Positions 62,844 to 64,000 of a stretch of DNA of 64,000 bases are shown piece by piece. Numbering within the stretch: the stretch's first letter is position 1; each line of letters begins with the position of its first letter. The position numbers and the translations under genes are program-made. Under the pieces are notes generated by a model, which worked only from the letters and a program-made list of their open reading frames with translations, had not been told where the DNA came from and did not search any database. Origin of the DNA: Pythium myriotylum (lineage: Eukaryota > Oomycota > Peronosporomycetes > Pythiales > Pythiaceae); contig JALJCQ010000015.1 in assembly GCA_023091665.1 (NCBI GenBank), positions 2,294,001-2,358,000 of the forward strand. Reading direction: 5' to 3'.

Positions 62844-64000
62844 TCACCGTGGACTATCGACCTGTTAACCAGTGCACTGTGCCACTTGCTGGGTCGACCC
62901 CGAACCTGCGCGCCGTGACCCAGTCTGTGCGTGGCGCGTATGGCTTCGGCCAGTTTGATTTCTTTAAGGGGTTTTGGCAACTACTCCTCGCCGTCGAGTG
63001 TCAAGAGTTGTTTAGCTTTGTGACTGAGGACGGGGTGTTCACACCGACCCGAGTCCCCCAGGGTGCAGCCGACTCCGCACTCCACTTCCAGCTGCACGTG
63101 GTATTCCGCGAGCAACTCTATGACTCTGTAGTCGTGTGGATAGACGATGTGCTGCTCTTTGCATCGAGCCCCGCCGACTTTGTTGAGCGCCTACGGGGTT
63201 TCTTTCAGATCCTGCGCCAGTGAAATCTGAAGTTGAACGCTACCAAGTGCAAGCTGTTTGCTTCCCAGGTAATCTGGTGTGGGAAGCTGGTGGACGGCGA
63301 AGGGGTTCTGCATGACCCGGCCCGGTTGGAGGCACTGCGCAAGATGCCGCTCCCACCGACCGCGGCCGCGCTCCAGACCTTCCTCTGCGCAGTGAACTGG
63401 CTGCGCGAGTCTATCGTGGACTACGCTCGAGTGGTAGGGCCGCTGCAGGCCAAGCTCCAAACTGTCATGAAGACTCGAGGACGCAAGGAGAAGCAGCTAA
63501 CGGGGGTGGATCTGCCATGGAGCGAGGATGGCGAGGTAGCTTTCAAGGTGGTGATCAATTTGCTCACAGCGACTACAAAGACCTATTTTGCCAACCCCGC
63601 TACGGATGTCTGTTTGTTCACGGATGGCTCGAACAATGGGTGGGCCGTAGTACTGACTCAGGTAATGGACTGGGTCCCTGCGAGGCCAGTCGTGGATCAG
63701 CAGCATGAGCTCCTAGCGTGTCTGTCAGGGCTGTTCAGGGGAGTAGAGCTTAATTGGTCCGTGATAGAGAAAGAGGCGTACCCAGTGGTACGGGCGTGTG
63801 CGGATCTAAGCTACTTGCTGGAACGTGAGAAGCGGTTTCGCATTTACTGTGATCATGCGAACCTGGTTGAGATCTTCCCTCCGCACAAGGTCATTAAGGC
63901 TCATGTGCAAGGAAAGCTACAGCGGTGGGCTTTGAAGACTGTCGGTGCCCGCTACACTATTAAACACATCAATGGCGAAGACAACGTGTGGGCCGACATG
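62844..64000 (+). pseudogene. G3 RT and RNase H, continuing beyond the right edge
   Basis: Resumes at ITVDYRPVNQCTVPLAGS. RT motifs: FGQFDFFKGFWQLLLAV, VFTPTRVPQGAADS and the catalytic VVWIDDVLLFAS (about 63135). TGA at 63221 (ILRQ-stop-NLKLNATKC) is probably a lost Trp codon; the frame then stays open. RT thumb and connection: KMPLPPTAAALQTFLCAVNW. RNase H: DVCLFTDGSNNGWAVVL, VIEKEAYPVVRACADL, then ALKTVGARYTIKHINGEDNV at the edge. In contrast to G1 and G2, the catalytic Asp (TDGS) of this RNase H is present. Confidence 0.87.

Overview
The window looks like a transposon-dense accessory region of an oomycete (Phytophthora or downy-mildew type) genome. This is an inference. It rests on a START-FYVE protein gene, a secreted M64-type metalloprotease pair, a lineage-restricted LRR-like gene family, genes without introns, and abundant Ty3/gypsy and Ty1/copia elements mixed with MITE-sized DNA elements. 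No bacterial operon, tRNA, rRNA or CRISPR array was seen.

Layout. 1-6184: 3' part of a Ty1/copia element running in from the left edge. 6185-12517: tandem pair of M64-like metalloprotease genes (minus strand) with a degraded ORF between them. 12518-15572: non-coding DNA with paired hairpins, a 33-bp tandem repeat, a PIF/Harbinger-type MITE, and an unknown gene broken by in-frame stops. 16008-20990: two tandem, frameshifted members of an LRR-like family (minus). 21100-22910: repeat debris, a PIF1-like helicase remnant and a DUF2306-like gene fragment. 22911-36757: complete Ty3/gypsy element G1 with LTRs identical by eye. 36758-38814: gene remnants and a TTAA-flanked element. 40114-45873: the most gene-like stretch, with a START-FYVE gene, a third LRR-like gene and a lipocalin-like secreted protein gene. 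46545-64000: Ty3/gypsy element G3, split in its reverse transcriptase by a second complete element, G2 (48190-62843); G3 continues off the right edge.

G1 and G2 are distant relatives with one unusual plan: LTR, a gag starting 10 nt after the LTR, a UUUAAAC slippery heptamer abutting the gag UAG followed by a hairpin with compensatory changes (-1 frameshift into pol), protease, RT, a degenerate first RNase H, a second archaeal-like RNase H, an integrase with C-terminal chromodomain, then a long antisense gene starting 35-55 bp from the 3' LTR. The antisense proteins of G1 and G2 are recognisably homologous, so this is a conserved gene and not a shadow ORF. This antisense gene plus the covarying frameshift signal is the best candidate here for something undescribed.

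Most genes carry lesions. Substitution stops (often CAG to TAG or TGG to TGA) point to genuine decay, while some single-base frameshifts could be assembly errors. Intact-looking genes are START-FYVE, the lipocalin, G1 gag and the G2 antisense ORF. All assignments come from reading motifs and comparing copies within the window; no database search was run. Start codons were chosen as ATG by inspection.
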